Source: JALHVH01 sp963773685 (GTDB taxonomy: Bacteria > Acidobacteriota > Aminicenantia > Aminicenantales > Saccharicenantaceae). Taken from it: 64,000 bases of DNA. The translations under genes and the position numbers were made by a program. The stretch is from the NCBI GenBank assembly GCA_963773685.1, contig CAVZBY010000002.1, positions 62,001-126,000 of the forward strand. The letters run 5' to 3'. Below the pieces are notes generated by a model, which ran no database searches, was not told where the DNA came from, and saw only the letters and a program-made list of their open reading frames with translations. Below, piece by piece: positions 1 to 8,689 of the stretch (within the stretch, counting starts at the first letter, position 1; each line of letters begins with the position of its first letter).

Positions 1-697
1 GGGGGTCGTCGGTGGCCGAGATCACCAGGGCCGAGCCGTCGGGCATCCAAACGTATTCGGAAATACGCCAGGGACCCTGGGCGAGCGTCATAAGCATTTT
101 GGAGGCGATATCCATCACCTGGAGGAGGGGGAGCTTTTCTTCCCTGCCGGCGACCCGGGCGTCGTCCTTGTCCTTCTCCCTTTTCTCTTCCTCGTCGGTC
201 TTGGGCGCGGCCGTTTCGAGGGCGATCCGCTTCCCGTCCGGGGACCATTCGAAGGACCGGACCCGGGTCTTGGCCTCGGTCAAGGGATGGGCTTCGCCGC
301 CGTCCAGGTCGATCCCGTAGACCTGGTCCGAGCCGCCGCGTGCCGAGATAAAGGCCAACGTCCTGCCGTCCGGAGAAAAGCGGGGCCGGCCATCGGGTTT
401 GACCGAGCTCGTAAAACGCCGGAGCCCGCGGGAGGAAAAGTCGTAGATCCAGACGTTCCGGCGGGTCTCGGACCCCAAGGAGGGCTCGGACACGACCATG
501 GCCAGCCGGCCTCCGTCGGGGGAGAGCTGGAGATCGGAGATGGACGCCCGGGTCCATATCAGCTCGGGCGTGAGGGAACCGCCGGGTTCTTCGGCGCCCG
601 CGATCGGGGCGAGCAAGATGCAGGCGAGGACCGGAACGGCGAGGACGGATCGGCCGAGCCGGGAACCGGGCGCGGGCTTGCGCGGACGGATGATCAT
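1..697 (-). CDS. S9-type peptidase, N-terminal part (cut by left window edge)
   Basis: This is the first 232 codons of a minus-strand gene whose 3' end lies outside the window. The protein begins with a signal peptide (basic start, then a hydrophobic stretch ending near GAEEPGG). It continues with repeated beta-propeller blades carrying SPDG-type motifs (LQLSPDG, RFSPDG, EWSPDGK). Such blades form the N-terminal propeller of prolyl-oligopeptidase (S9) enzymes and also of TolB/PD40 proteins. A charged Glu/Lys-rich insertion (DEEEKREKDKDD) is typical of S9 acylaminoacyl peptidases. The catalytic domain is not visible, so S9 is an inference, supported by the complete paralogue at 2973-5045. Its ATG overlaps the nagZ stop as ATGA, which suggests translational coupling. 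It is probably an exported peptidase. Confidence 0.75.
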   Translation of the reverse strand, partial: MIIRPRKPAPGSRLGRSVLAVPVLACILLAPIAGAEEPGGSLTPELIWTRASISDLQLSPDGGRLAMVVSEPSLGSETRRNVWIYDFSSRGLRRFTSSVKPDGRPRFSPDGRTLAFISARGGSDQVYGIDLDGGEAHPLTEAKTRVRSFEWSPDGKRIALETAAPKTDEEEKREKDKDDARVAGREEKLPLLQVMDIASKMLMTLAQGPWRISEYVWMPDGSALVISATDDP

Positions 698-1845
698 GGG
701 CGTCTCCTTGTGAGCCGGGCATAGGACCGCTCGATGCGCTCCGCTCCGGTCTTCCCGTCCCGGACGGCCTGCCGGATGATCCCGAAAGCCGAAGCGGCGA
801 CGTTCGGATCGAAGATGGAGTTGTTGGCGAAGACGAGGAGGTCGACCCCGGCGGCAATGCCTTTGAGGACGGCGTCCTCGAAACCATAGTTTGCCGAGAT
901 CGCCTTCATCTGCATGTCGTCGGAAATGACGGGCCCATCGTAGGCGAGGCCTTCTCGGAGGAGCCCCGTGACGATCTTTGCGGACAGGGTCGCCGGCAGA
1001 TCGGGGTCGAGGGCCGCGTTGAAGATATGGGCCGTCATCACGGAATCGCACAGCCCTTCCTCGATGAGCCTCGCGTAGGGTTCGAGCTCCTTCCGGGACC
1101 AGACGGCCGTCACGTCCGTGAACCCGAGATGCGAGTCGGCCTTGGAGCTTCCGTGCCCCGGGAAGTGCTTCAGGCAGGTGAGGACGCCGTGTTCCCGATG
1201 GGCCTTGACGACTTCCGCGGCGTGACGCGTCACGACGTCGGGATCCGCGGAGAAGCTGCGCTCGAGGCCTCCGATGACGGGATTGGCCGGGTTGACATCG
1301 AGGTCGACGACCGGGGCGAAGTTGAGATCGAATCCGGCTTCGGCCAGCGTTTCGGCCGTGGCCCGGGCCGCGTTCCGGGTCGCCTCGACGTCATCGCGCG
1401 CCCCCAGAGACCCGGCCGATGGGCTCGGAGGGAATCCACGCGTCTCCTTGAGCCTCGCGACGCGTCCCCCCTCCTGATCCACGGCGACGATCAGGGGGCC
1501 GGGGGCGACGGTCCGCAAGTCTCTGATGAGCGCCTTCACCTGGGCCGGGGACGCGATGTTGCGGACGGCGCTTTTCGAGGGGACGTCGTAATCGAAGAGG
1601 ACGACCCCTCCGATCCGGCCGGACCTGAGGTCGGCGACGATAGGATTGCCCCGCTCTAGCGTCAGGCCCCGGAACCCGACCATCAGCATTTGGCCGCACA
1701 TGGCGTCGAGGCCGACGGACGGGGAGACTCGGGCGGACGGGGCGCGGCCGGCTGGACGCGGCAAGGCCGCCCGCCCGCCGGCCGTGCCTCCGATCATGGC
1801 CAGAGAGGAGGCCAGGAACGCGCGCCGCGATAAATGGTTCTTCAT
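694..1845 (-). CDS. nagZ: Glycoside hydrolase family 3, NagZ-type beta-N-acetylhexosaminidase
   Basis: This 383-residue protein is probably a beta-N-acetylglucosaminidase that trims muropeptides or chitin-like oligosaccharides. A KHFPGHG motif is followed by D-S-H, the His/Asp general acid-base loop typical of NagZ. The nucleophile Asp lies in VISDDM. The N-terminus carries a twin-arginine-like signal (SRRAFLAS, residues 6-13) and a short hydrophobic stretch, so this copy is probably exported, unlike the cytoplasmic NagZ of Escherichia coli. It starts 36 bases after the pyrB stop, and its own stop overlaps the next gene as ATGA. It therefore probably belongs to a pyrB-nagZ-peptidase transcript. 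The Shine-Dalgarno sequence is weak. Family assignment is firm; the exact substrate is inferred. Confidence 0.88.
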   Translation of the reverse strand: MKNHLSRRAFLASSLAMIGGTAGGRAALPRPAGRAPSARVSPSVGLDAMCGQMLMVGFRGLTLERGNPIVADLRSGRIGGVVLFDYDVPSKSAVRNIASPAQVKALIRDLRTVAPGPLIVAVDQEGGRVARLKETRGFPPSPSAGSLGARDDVEATRNAARATAETLAEAGFDLNFAPVVDLDVNPANPVIGGLERSFSADPDVVTRHAAEVVKAHREHGVLTCLKHFPGHGSSKADSHLGFTDVTAVWSRKELEPYARLIEEGLCDSVMTAHIFNAALDPDLPATLSAKIVTGLLREGLAYDGPVISDDMQMKAISANYGFEDAVLKGIAAGVDLLVFANNSIFDPNVAASAFGIIRQAVRDGKTGAERIERSYARLTRRRP

Positions 1846-1881
1846 TCCGAATCGGGCCGCGAAGCCCGGGGCCCGGAAATC

Positions 1882-2862
1882 TCAGGCCTTGCCGAGCACC
1901 ATCGCCAGGAGGGCCATCCGGACATAGAGACCGTATTCCATCTGGCGGAAGTAGGCCGCCCGGGGATCGTCGTCGAAATCCATGCTGATCTCGGTGACAC
2001 GGGGCAGGGGATGCATGACGATCATCCTGTCCTTGGCGGCCTTCATGATCTCGGGGTTGATGATGTAGGCGCCCTTGACCTTCTCGTACGCGGCGGGGTC
2101 CTCGAACCGCTCCCTCTGGACCCGGGTGACATAGAGGACGTCGGTCTTCGCCAGGACCTTGCCGAGCGTCGTATGCTCCGCCTGAGGGATGCCCTTCGCC
2201 GCCACTTCCTCCATGACGTCCTTGGGCATCCGGAGGATCTCGGGAGAGACATAGTTCAGCTTGATGTTCTTGAACTGGGTCAGGAGGCGGGCGAGGGAGT
2301 GCACCGTCCGCCCGTACTTCAGGTCGCCGAGCATGGTCACGGTCAGGTCGTCCAGCCGGCCCAGCTCCTCGTGGACGGTGAAGGTGTCGAGGAGGGCCTG
2401 AGTGGGATGCTCGCCGACGCCGTCGCCGGCGTTGATGACGGGCTTGCGGGCGTGCTTGGCCGCGAGAGCGGCCGAGCCCACTTCGGGATGCCTGATGACG
2501 ATGACGTCGGCGTAACAGCCCAGCGTCCGGACCGTGTCGGGGAGGCTTTCCCCTTTGGCCACCGACGAGTACTTCACCTCGCTGATGGGGATGACGGCCC
2601 CGCCGAGCCTCTGCATGGCGGCCATGAACGACGACGAGGTCCGGGTGGAAGGCTCGAAGAACAGGTTCGCCAGGATCTTGCCCTTCAGGAGGTCGAAGGT
2701 GCCGATCCGCTCGACCATGATCCGCATCTCATGGGCCACCCCGTAGATATATTCGAGGTCGCCGCGGCTGAACTGCTTGACGGACAGAATGTCCTTGCCG
2801 TACCAGGGCGCGGTCTGCTGGTCGCCGAAGGGCAGGTGCGGATTCTTGGCTTTGGTGGGCAT
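1882..2862 (-). CDS. pyrB: Aspartate carbamoyltransferase catalytic chain
   Basis: This 326-residue enzyme condenses carbamoyl phosphate with aspartate in pyrimidine synthesis. Family motifs include EPSTRTSSSF (carbamoyl-phosphate loop), GEHPTQALLD and HPLPRVTEI. The C-terminal RAAYFRQMEYGLYVRMALL matches the PyrB family. The frame is open further upstream, but the start at 2862 is preferred: it has a GGAGGAG ribosome site about 8 bases upstream, and the sequence before it contains the promoter. No regulatory chain (pyrI) or dihydroorotase gene is adjacent. nagZ follows after 36 bases. Confidence 0.95.
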   Translation of the reverse strand: MPTKAKNPHLPFGDQQTAPWYGKDILSVKQFSRGDLEYIYGVAHEMRIMVERIGTFDLLKGKILANLFFEPSTRTSSSFMAAMQRLGGAVIPISEVKYSSVAKGESLPDTVRTLGCYADVIVIRHPEVGSAALAAKHARKPVINAGDGVGEHPTQALLDTFTVHEELGRLDDLTVTMLGDLKYGRTVHSLARLLTQFKNIKLNYVSPEILRMPKDVMEEVAAKGIPQAEHTTLGKVLAKTDVLYVTRVQRERFEDPAAYEKVKGAYIINPEIMKAAKDRMIVMHPLPRVTEISMDFDDDPRAAYFRQMEYGLYVRMALLAMVLGKA

Positions 2863-2893
2863 GGGGTTGTTTCTCCTCCCGAAGTCGCAGGGA

Positions 2894-2922
2894 AATATAG
2901 CCCCGACCCCCGGCCTTGTCAA
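2894..2922 (-). promoter_or_regulatory. Sigma70-type promoter of pyrB
   Basis: A perfect TTGACA (-35, 2917-2922) and TATATT (-10, 2894-2899) are separated by 17 bp and lie 32 bases before the pyrB start codon. The -35 hexamer overlaps the -35 of the divergent peptidase gene inside the palindrome GGCCTTGTCAAGGCC (2912-2926). Confidence 0.8.
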
Positions 2923-2945
2923 GGCCGGAGCCCGTGTGCTATAAC
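2916..2945 (+). promoter_or_regulatory. Sigma70-type promoter of the S9 peptidase gene
   Basis: TTGTCA (2916-2921) and TATAAC (2940-2945) are separated by 18 bp, with TG one base before the -10 (extended -10). The start codon is at 2973. The -35 overlaps that of the pyrB promoter on the other strand. Confidence 0.65.
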
Positions 2946-2972
2946 CGTTGCGAATCCCCTGGAGGTGCCCCC

Positions 2973-5045
2973 ATGCGTCGATCTTCCCTGATCCTTTCGG
3001 CCGCCCTGGCCCTCGGTCTGGGCGCGGCCTTCGCGGCTCCCGTCCCGTCCTCGCCGGAGGCCGGGGCGACCCATCCATTCTCGGTCCACGACATGCTGGC
3101 CATGGACCGGATCTCGGACCTGCGCGTATCCCCGGATGGGAAATGGATCCTCTTCAACGTCCGCGAGACGGACCTCGAAGGGAACCGCGGCCGGACGGAT
3201 ATCTGGATCGTCGGCGCGGACGGCGCCGGTCTGCGGCGTCTGACGGCCCATCCGGCGTCCGACTTCAACGCCCGTTGGTCGCCGTGCGGCACGTGTGCCT
3301 TTTTCCTGTCCATGAGGTCGGGCTCCGCTCAGGTCTGGCGGATCAAGATCGACGGGGGAGAGGCCGAACAGATCACAAAACTCCCTCTCGACGTCGGGAA
3401 TCTTGTCGTTGCGCCGGCCGGCGGCTCCCTGGCCGTCACCATGGAGGTCTTCCCCGGGGAGGGCCCGGAGGCGACGGCCAAGAAGCTCGAGGCCGTCGCC
3501 GGCAGGAAGGCCGCCGGGCGCCTGTACGACAAGCTCTTCGTACGCCATTGGGATACCTGGAGCGATGGACGGCGCTCGCATCTCTTCGTCGTGCCCAGGG
3601 CCGGGGGAGACGCGAAAGACCTCATGCCCACGATGGACGCGGACGCGCCCAGCAAACCCTTCGGCGGGACCGAGGAGATCGCCTTCACCGCCGACGGGAA
3701 AGGGCTCGTGTTCACGGCCCGCGATGCCGGCCGTGAAGAAGCCTGGTCCACGGACATGGACCTTTATTACGTTCCCGCCGACGGCTCGGCGCCGCCCGCC
3801 TGCCTGACAGAGGCCAACAAGGGCACGGACACGGCCCCGGCTTTCTCGCCGGACGGAAAGACCCTGGCTTACCTGGCCATGGCCAGGCCCGGATACGAAG
3901 CCGACCGGCTCAGGCTCGTCCTCAAGCCGTGGCCCGACGGCGAAGCCCGAGTCCTGACCGAGGCTTGGGATCGATCCATCGCCGCGTTCGCCTGGACGCC
4001 CGACGGGACAACGATCCTGGCGACCGCTCCCGACAGAGGGCAGACGGCCCTCTTCGCCGTCGATCCCGAAACGGGCAAACCGGAAGCTATCGTCGGACAG
4101 GGGACCGTGGCCGGCTTCGCCGTGGCCGGCGACGGCGTCGTCTTCGAGCGCAACACTCTCATGTCTCCGACCGAGATCTACTCGGCGAAGGCGGGCGGGG
4201 GCCCTGAACGGGCCCTGACCGCGATCAATGCGGCCAGGGTCGCGGCCGTCCGCATGGGGGATCCCGAACAATTCACGTTCAAGGGCTGGAACGATGAAAC
4301 GGTCTACGGTTACATCGTCAAGCCCGTCGATTTCGACGCGGCAAAAAAGTACCCCGTGGCCTTTCTCATCCACGGCGGGCCGCAGGGCTCGTTCGGCAAC
4401 GATTTCCACTATCGATGGAACCCGCAGGCCTATGCCGGGGCAGGTTATGCCGCGGTCATGGTCGATTTCCACGGATCGACCGGCTATGGCCAGGGGTTCT
4501 GCGATTCGATCCGGGACGATTGGGGCGGCAAGCCCCTCGAGGACCTGAAGAAGGGCCTCGCCGCAGCCTTGAAGAAGTACCCCTGGATGGACGGAACGCG
4601 CGTCGGCGCCCTGGGCGGCTCCTACGGCGGCTACATGATCAACTGGATCGCCGGGAACTGGCCCGACCGCTTCAAGTGCCTCGTCAGCCACGACGGAAAC
4701 CTCGACGAGCGGGCGGCCTATTTCGACACCGAGGAGCTCTGGTTCCCGGAGTGGGACCACCAGGGAACGCCCTGGGACAACCCGCGGGGCTATGAGAAGC
4801 ACAATCCGGTCAACTACGTCAAGAACTGGAAGACGCCCATGCTCATCATCCACGGGGCCCAGGACTTCCGCGTGGTCGAGACGCAGGGGCTCTCGAGCTT
4901 CAGCGCCCTCCAACGGCGCGGCATCCCGAGCCGGCTCCTCTATTTTCCGGACGAGAACCACTGGGTCCTGAAACCGGCCAATTCCATCCTTTGGCATGAG
5001 ACGGTCCTGGCCTGGCTCGATCAGTGGGTGAAGGGCGGGAAATAG
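2973..5045 (+). CDS. S9 family prolyl oligopeptidase / acylaminoacyl peptidase, secreted
   Basis: This 690-residue serine peptidase has a signal peptide (MRRSSL followed by an Ala/Leu-rich core ending near FAAPV), an N-terminal beta-propeller with several SPDGK-like blades, and a C-terminal alpha/beta-hydrolase domain. The nucleophile is Ser550 in GGSYGGYM. Asp631 (GAQDFRV) and His663 (ENHW) complete the triad at the usual spacing. S9 enzymes cleave short peptides, often releasing N-terminal acyl residues or dipeptides, which fits a peptide-scavenging lifestyle. The start at 2973 has GGAGGTG upstream. An earlier in-frame TTG at 2916 is the -35 element itself and is rejected. It is transcribed divergently from pyrB and convergently with the kinase gene. 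Confidence 0.92.
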   Translation: MRRSSLILSAALALGLGAAFAAPVPSSPEAGATHPFSVHDMLAMDRISDLRVSPDGKWILFNVRETDLEGNRGRTDIWIVGADGAGLRRLTAHPASDFNARWSPCGTCAFFLSMRSGSAQVWRIKIDGGEAEQITKLPLDVGNLVVAPAGGSLAVTMEVFPGEGPEATAKKLEAVAGRKAAGRLYDKLFVRHWDTWSDGRRSHLFVVPRAGGDAKDLMPTMDADAPSKPFGGTEEIAFTADGKGLVFTARDAGREEAWSTDMDLYYVPADGSAPPACLTEANKGTDTAPAFSPDGKTLAYLAMARPGYEADRLRLVLKPWPDGEARVLTEAWDRSIAAFAWTPDGTTILATAPDRGQTALFAVDPETGKPEAIVGQGTVAGFAVAGDGVVFERNTLMSPTEIYSAKAGGGPERALTAINAARVAAVRMGDPEQFTFKGWNDETVYGYIVKPVDFDAAKKYPVAFLIHGGPQGSFGNDFHYRWNPQAYAGAGYAAVMVDFHGSTGYGQGFCDSIRDDWGGKPLEDLKKGLAAALKKYPWMDGTRVGALGGSYGGYMINWIAGNWPDRFKCLVSHDGNLDERAAYFDTEELWFPEWDHQGTPWDNPRGYEKHNPVNYVKNWKTPMLIIHGAQDFRVVETQGLSSFSALQRRGIPSRLLYFPDENHWVLKPANSILWHETVLAWLDQWVKGGK

Positions 5046-5067
5046 CGGGGGCCCGGGACAGGCGGCA

Positions 5068-7218
5068 CTAGAATTTATCGATAAGGGCCTGGAACCGCGG
5101 GTCGCTCCGCAGGGGATCGAGATTGCTGTCGTGCTCGTACCACCCCTTGTGCTTCAAGCCGAGCGTGATGCCCTTCTCCAGGCAGTCGATGGCCTCGTCG
5201 ATCTCGCCCGCCAAAGAATAGATGCACCCGAGGTTGTAGAGGAGCATCGCGTCGTCCGGGGCGATAGCGCGGGCGCGTCGGGCCCACTCGAGGCCCTTCT
5301 CCTTCTCGCCGAGAGCGACGAGGCCGTTGGCCCCCATGTAGAGGGCCCTGGCGTCGTCGGGATAGAGCTCGAGCCTCTCCTCGACGAGGGCCACCCCCCT
5401 CCGGCGGCTCGCGCGGGCGTCCTCCGGCCGGCCCAGGTCGTCGTAGATCTGGCCGACGAGAAGCGGAGACTGGTAGTCGTCGGGTCGGACCCGCATCGCC
5501 TCCTCGTAGTAGCGCGCCGCCCGCGGGAGATCTCCGGCGCCGAACTTCTGACGGGCGTAAAAGTACCAGGCCTCGAAGAGCCCGGGGTCCAGCCGGATGG
5601 CCTTTTCGAACGCCCGCTCGGCCTCTTCCGAGGCTCCCCCGAGGTATAGGGTCACGGCCCGGGAGGCCTGGGCCTGAGCGGATTCGGGGGCGATCTCGAC
5701 CGCCTGGCGGCTGGCTGCATCGGCCTGCAGACGCACCTCGTCCCTCCGCTCGGAATTGAGATAAATGTGGGACCAGCAGTCGGCCAGCCCGGCGTATGCC
5801 AGGGCGTAGCCGGGATCGAGCTCGGTCGCCCTCTTGAACAGCTGGAGGGCGAATTCGATGTCCTTCCGGCCGTACCGGTAATAGAAGCTGCGGCCCTTCA
5901 GGTAGTAATCGTAGGCCTGGACGTGCCGGGTCGGGGAGGCCCGGAGGGCCCCTTTTTCCTGGGGGCTGAGGGTGACCTGAAGCGCCCGGACGATGCTTTG
6001 GGCGATCTCTTCCTGGATCTCGAAGACGTCCTTGACCTCGCGGTCGAAGGACTCCGACCAGAGGTGGAACCCTCCCGAGGTCTCGGCGAGCTGGGCCGTG
6101 ATCCGGAGGCGGTTGCCGGACTTGCGAACGCTGCCCTCGAGAATGGTCTCGACCCCCAGCCGCCGGCCGATCTCGCGTGGCTCGATCGCCGTCCCCCCGA
6201 AGAGGAACGAGGCCGTCCTCGAAGAGACGCGCAGGCCGCTCACCCGGCAAAGGGCGTTGATGATCTCCTCGGCCATGCCTTCGCAGAAATAGGCCTGGTC
6301 CTTTTCCCGGCTCATGTCGGCGAACGGGAGGACCGCGATCGACGGGAGCTCGCCGACGCGGGCCGGGGCCGATTCCTGCCCGAGCTTCTCGAGCTCGTGG
6401 CGAAGGAGCGCGGCGGACGAGATCCTGAGGCGGACATCCTTCTCCAGACAGCGGTGGAGGACACGGTCGAGCTCGCGGGGGAGCCGGGGATTGAGCTCCA
6501 GGGCCGGCCGGGGCTCGCCGTTGAGGATCGAGCCCAGGGCTTCGGCCGCCGTCCGGGTGCCGAACGGATGCTCGCCCGTCGCCAGCTCGAACAGGATGAT
6601 CCCGAGGGAAAAGAGGTCCGTACGATGATCGAGGGGTTCCCCACGGAGCTGTTCCGGGGACATGTAGCGGAATGTCCCGATGAGGCCGCTGCCCAGGGTG
6701 CTGGTCTCGTCCTCCTTTCCTCCCGACAGGGAGATGGGCTCGAGGACCTGGGCCAGCCCGAAGTCGAGGACCTTCACCGTGTCGGAACGGCCGACCATGA
6801 TGTTCCGCGTCTTGAGGTCGCGGTGGATGATGCCGCTCTCGTGGGCGGCGGCGACGGCGTCCGCGAGGGGGATCGCGATCTTCAGGAAACGCTCGAAGGG
6901 GATCCCGCCGGGGACGACAAGGGACGAGAGCGGATCGCCCTCGATGAGCTCCATCGTGAAGAAGAGCACGCCCTCGGCCTCGGCGACCGCGTGGATGGTG
7001 ACGATGTTCGGATGGCGAAGGGCGGCGACGGCCTTGGCCTCGCGCTCGAACAGGGCGCGGCGGGCCGGGTCGTCGGCCAGGCCCTCGGGCAGGACCTTGA
7101 TGGCGACGTCGCGGTCGAGCCGGAGGTCGCGGGCCTTCCAGACGACGCCCATGCCCCCTTCGCCGAGCTTGTCGGCCAGGAGATAATGGGAAAGCATCTG
7201 CCCCGTCTCGAGCTTCAT
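5068..7218 (-). CDS. Serine/threonine protein kinase with TolB-like domain and TPR repeats
   Basis: This 716-residue cytoplasmic kinase starts with a Hanks-type domain (about residues 10-280): the Gly-rich loop GEGGMGVVWKA, catalytic loop HRDLKTRNIMV and VLDFGLA are all intact. Residues of about 290-430 (PSIAVLPFADMS..., then FCEGMAEEI and EGSVRKSGNRLRI) match the TolB-like/FlgO-type module found with kinases and adenylate cyclases. The rest, to the C-terminus, consists of tetratricopeptide repeats (for example LDPGLFEAWYFYARQKFGAGD). No transmembrane segment is seen. The TPR array probably recruits partners or substrates. It has its own promoter and ends convergently with the S9 gene. Its substrate is unknown. 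Confidence 0.9.
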   Translation of the reverse strand: MKLETGQMLSHYLLADKLGEGGMGVVWKARDLRLDRDVAIKVLPEGLADDPARRALFEREAKAVAALRHPNIVTIHAVAEAEGVLFFTMELIEGDPLSSLVVPGGIPFERFLKIAIPLADAVAAAHESGIIHRDLKTRNIMVGRSDTVKVLDFGLAQVLEPISLSGGKEDETSTLGSGLIGTFRYMSPEQLRGEPLDHRTDLFSLGIILFELATGEHPFGTRTAAEALGSILNGEPRPALELNPRLPRELDRVLHRCLEKDVRLRISSAALLRHELEKLGQESAPARVGELPSIAVLPFADMSREKDQAYFCEGMAEEIINALCRVSGLRVSSRTASFLFGGTAIEPREIGRRLGVETILEGSVRKSGNRLRITAQLAETSGGFHLWSESFDREVKDVFEIQEEIAQSIVRALQVTLSPQEKGALRASPTRHVQAYDYYLKGRSFYYRYGRKDIEFALQLFKRATELDPGYALAYAGLADCWSHIYLNSERRDEVRLQADAASRQAVEIAPESAQAQASRAVTLYLGGASEEAERAFEKAIRLDPGLFEAWYFYARQKFGAGDLPRAARYYEEAMRVRPDDYQSPLLVGQIYDDLGRPEDARASRRRGVALVEERLELYPDDARALYMGANGLVALGEKEKGLEWARRARAIAPDDAMLLYNLGCIYSLAGEIDEAIDCLEKGITLGLKHKGWYEHDSNLDPLRSDPRFQALIDKF

Positions 7219-7257
7219 TTCAGACTCGCTTCAGGCTCGGCCCCTGGGAAGGAGTTC

Positions 7258-7287
7258 ATTATACATATACGTCCGGGGAGGGCACAA
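7258..7287 (-). promoter_or_regulatory. Promoter of the TPR Ser/Thr kinase gene
   Basis: TTGTGC (7282-7287) and a perfect TATAAT (7258-7263) are separated by 18 bp and lie 40 bases before the kinase start at 7218. The site separates this gene from the hutH-M24 unit upstream. Confidence 0.6.
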
Positions 7288-7302
7288 GTTGCATGGCCGC
7301 CA

Positions 7303-8661
7303 TTACCGGATAAGATGGAAGGCCGTCTGGCGGCCGGCGAGGAAGACGACCTCGCTCCCCGTGAAAACGACGTCCTGTTCGAGGGGAAGGCGGAATTCCT
7401 TCCCGCCCCATTCCGGGACCGGGGCCGTCACGCTCATCTCGGCGGTGAAACAGCTGTTGGGAACGAGGCGAACGTCGCCGCGGCCGGGATTGTTCACCTG
7501 TTCCCAGGGAAGTCCGATGAGCGGCCCGGGTTCATGGAGGAAGTGGCCGAGGGAGTGAGAATAGAGCTTCGGCCCGGGAATTCCCAGCCCGACGGCCTTG
7601 CGGAGCACGTTCACCAGGATCTCGTTCCCGGTGAGCCCGGTCCGGAATTCCCCGCGATAGACGTCCTGGAGCCGGTTGGCTTCGGCCATCATCTTCCTGA
7701 AGGTCTCCGGCACATCCGACTCACCGGTCTTCAGGACGTAGGCCACCTCCTGGTGGTCGCTGTTCCATCGCATGTATTTCAGCCCGACGTCGCAATGGAC
7801 GATATCGCCGGGCCGGATGACCTTGTCGGCCTTTCCGTACCTCTCCATGTCCGCGGGGGCCCGGCCCCGGATGGAGACGAACGGACTGAAGGAGACGCCG
7901 AGGCCCAGGTCCGCGACCCTCTGCCAGTAATAGAACCGGAGGTCGTCGACCGTCGTCTGGCCGGGCGTGACGACGGCGGTCGAGTACATGTCGGCGATGA
8001 TGCTCCGCGAGACCGCGGCCGCGCGTTCCATGATCTCGATCTCCTGGTCGACCAGCGTCTCGAGCCAGAGCGTTGCCAGCGGCTCCGCCGACCGGAAGCG
8101 GGCGGCGCAGGCCGGGCCGACGGCTTCCTCGAGCCGGGCCTTGAGAACGGCGGTCAGGCCCCCGGCCGCCCACTGGACCTCGCCCGTATCGATCCCGATC
8201 CGCTTCGGGTCCCGCTCCCGAACGATACGGCCGAGGCAGGCCCATTGACTTTCCTTCTGGCCCGTATCCCAGGCCGCCGCGTCCCAGACGTTCTCGAAAA
8301 GGCCTTGAGTGTCCGTTCTCGAGACGTTGATCCTCTCGACGCCCTTTTCCGGGCCGCGGTCGAAGAGGACGAGGATCTGGGTGATGGGGCACCAGTTCTC
8401 GTAAGGCATCATGGTCATCAGGACGGGGTCCGGGTTGTCCTCGTTGCTCGTGATGATCCACATGTCGAACCCGGCTTCCCGCATGAGGCCGGGCAGGAGG
8501 CCGTCGAGCCTGTCCCGGGTGATGCGAAGGACGAGGTCGGCCCGGTCCCTTATGTCCAGGACCCCGGGAATGACCTGTCCGGAAGCGGCCGGTGCCGCGG
8601 GGGGAACCGAGAGCGTTAGGAGAAGAATGGGCAGGGTGAGCATGAGCTTTTTGCCGGTCAT
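7303..8661 (-). CDS. M24 family metallopeptidase (Xaa-Pro aminopeptidase-like), secreted
   Basis: This 452-residue protein has a clear signal peptide (MTGKKLMLTLPILLLTL...). An N-terminal creatinase-like domain is followed by a pita-bread M24 domain. The five metal ligands can be placed: Asp in HCDVG, Asp eleven residues later in NSDHQE, His in SHSLGHFLHE, Glu in FTAEMS and Glu in RLPLEQD. The usual D-x-T-R after the second Asp is replaced by DHQE. Family enzymes remove N-terminal residues before proline or hydrolyse related imide bonds. It starts 28 bases after the hutH stop with a strong AAGGAGG site, so the two genes are probably cotranscribed, linking peptide cleavage with amino-acid catabolism. 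Substrate specificity is inferred. Confidence 0.85.
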   Translation of the reverse strand: MTGKKLMLTLPILLLTLSVPPAAPAASGQVIPGVLDIRDRADLVLRITRDRLDGLLPGLMREAGFDMWIITSNEDNPDPVLMTMMPYENWCPITQILVLFDRGPEKGVERINVSRTDTQGLFENVWDAAAWDTGQKESQWACLGRIVRERDPKRIGIDTGEVQWAAGGLTAVLKARLEEAVGPACAARFRSAEPLATLWLETLVDQEIEIMERAAAVSRSIIADMYSTAVVTPGQTTVDDLRFYYWQRVADLGLGVSFSPFVSIRGRAPADMERYGKADKVIRPGDIVHCDVGLKYMRWNSDHQEVAYVLKTGESDVPETFRKMMAEANRLQDVYRGEFRTGLTGNEILVNVLRKAVGLGIPGPKLYSHSLGHFLHEPGPLIGLPWEQVNNPGRGDVRLVPNSCFTAEMSVTAPVPEWGGKEFRLPLEQDVVFTGSEVVFLAGRQTAFHLIR

Positions 8662-8689
8662 ATCGATGACCTCCTTTTTTCGTTTCGGG

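Noticed and set aside
2919..4997. Long open frame antisense to the S9 peptidase gene
   Set aside because: It has no recognisable domain and is rich in Arg, Gly, Pro and Asp, as expected when GC-rich codons are read on the wrong strand; the sense frame has a complete catalytic triad.
5767..8619. Long plus-strand open frame across the kinase and M24 genes
   Set aside because: It is antisense to two well-supported genes, spans the kinase promoter and has no motif.
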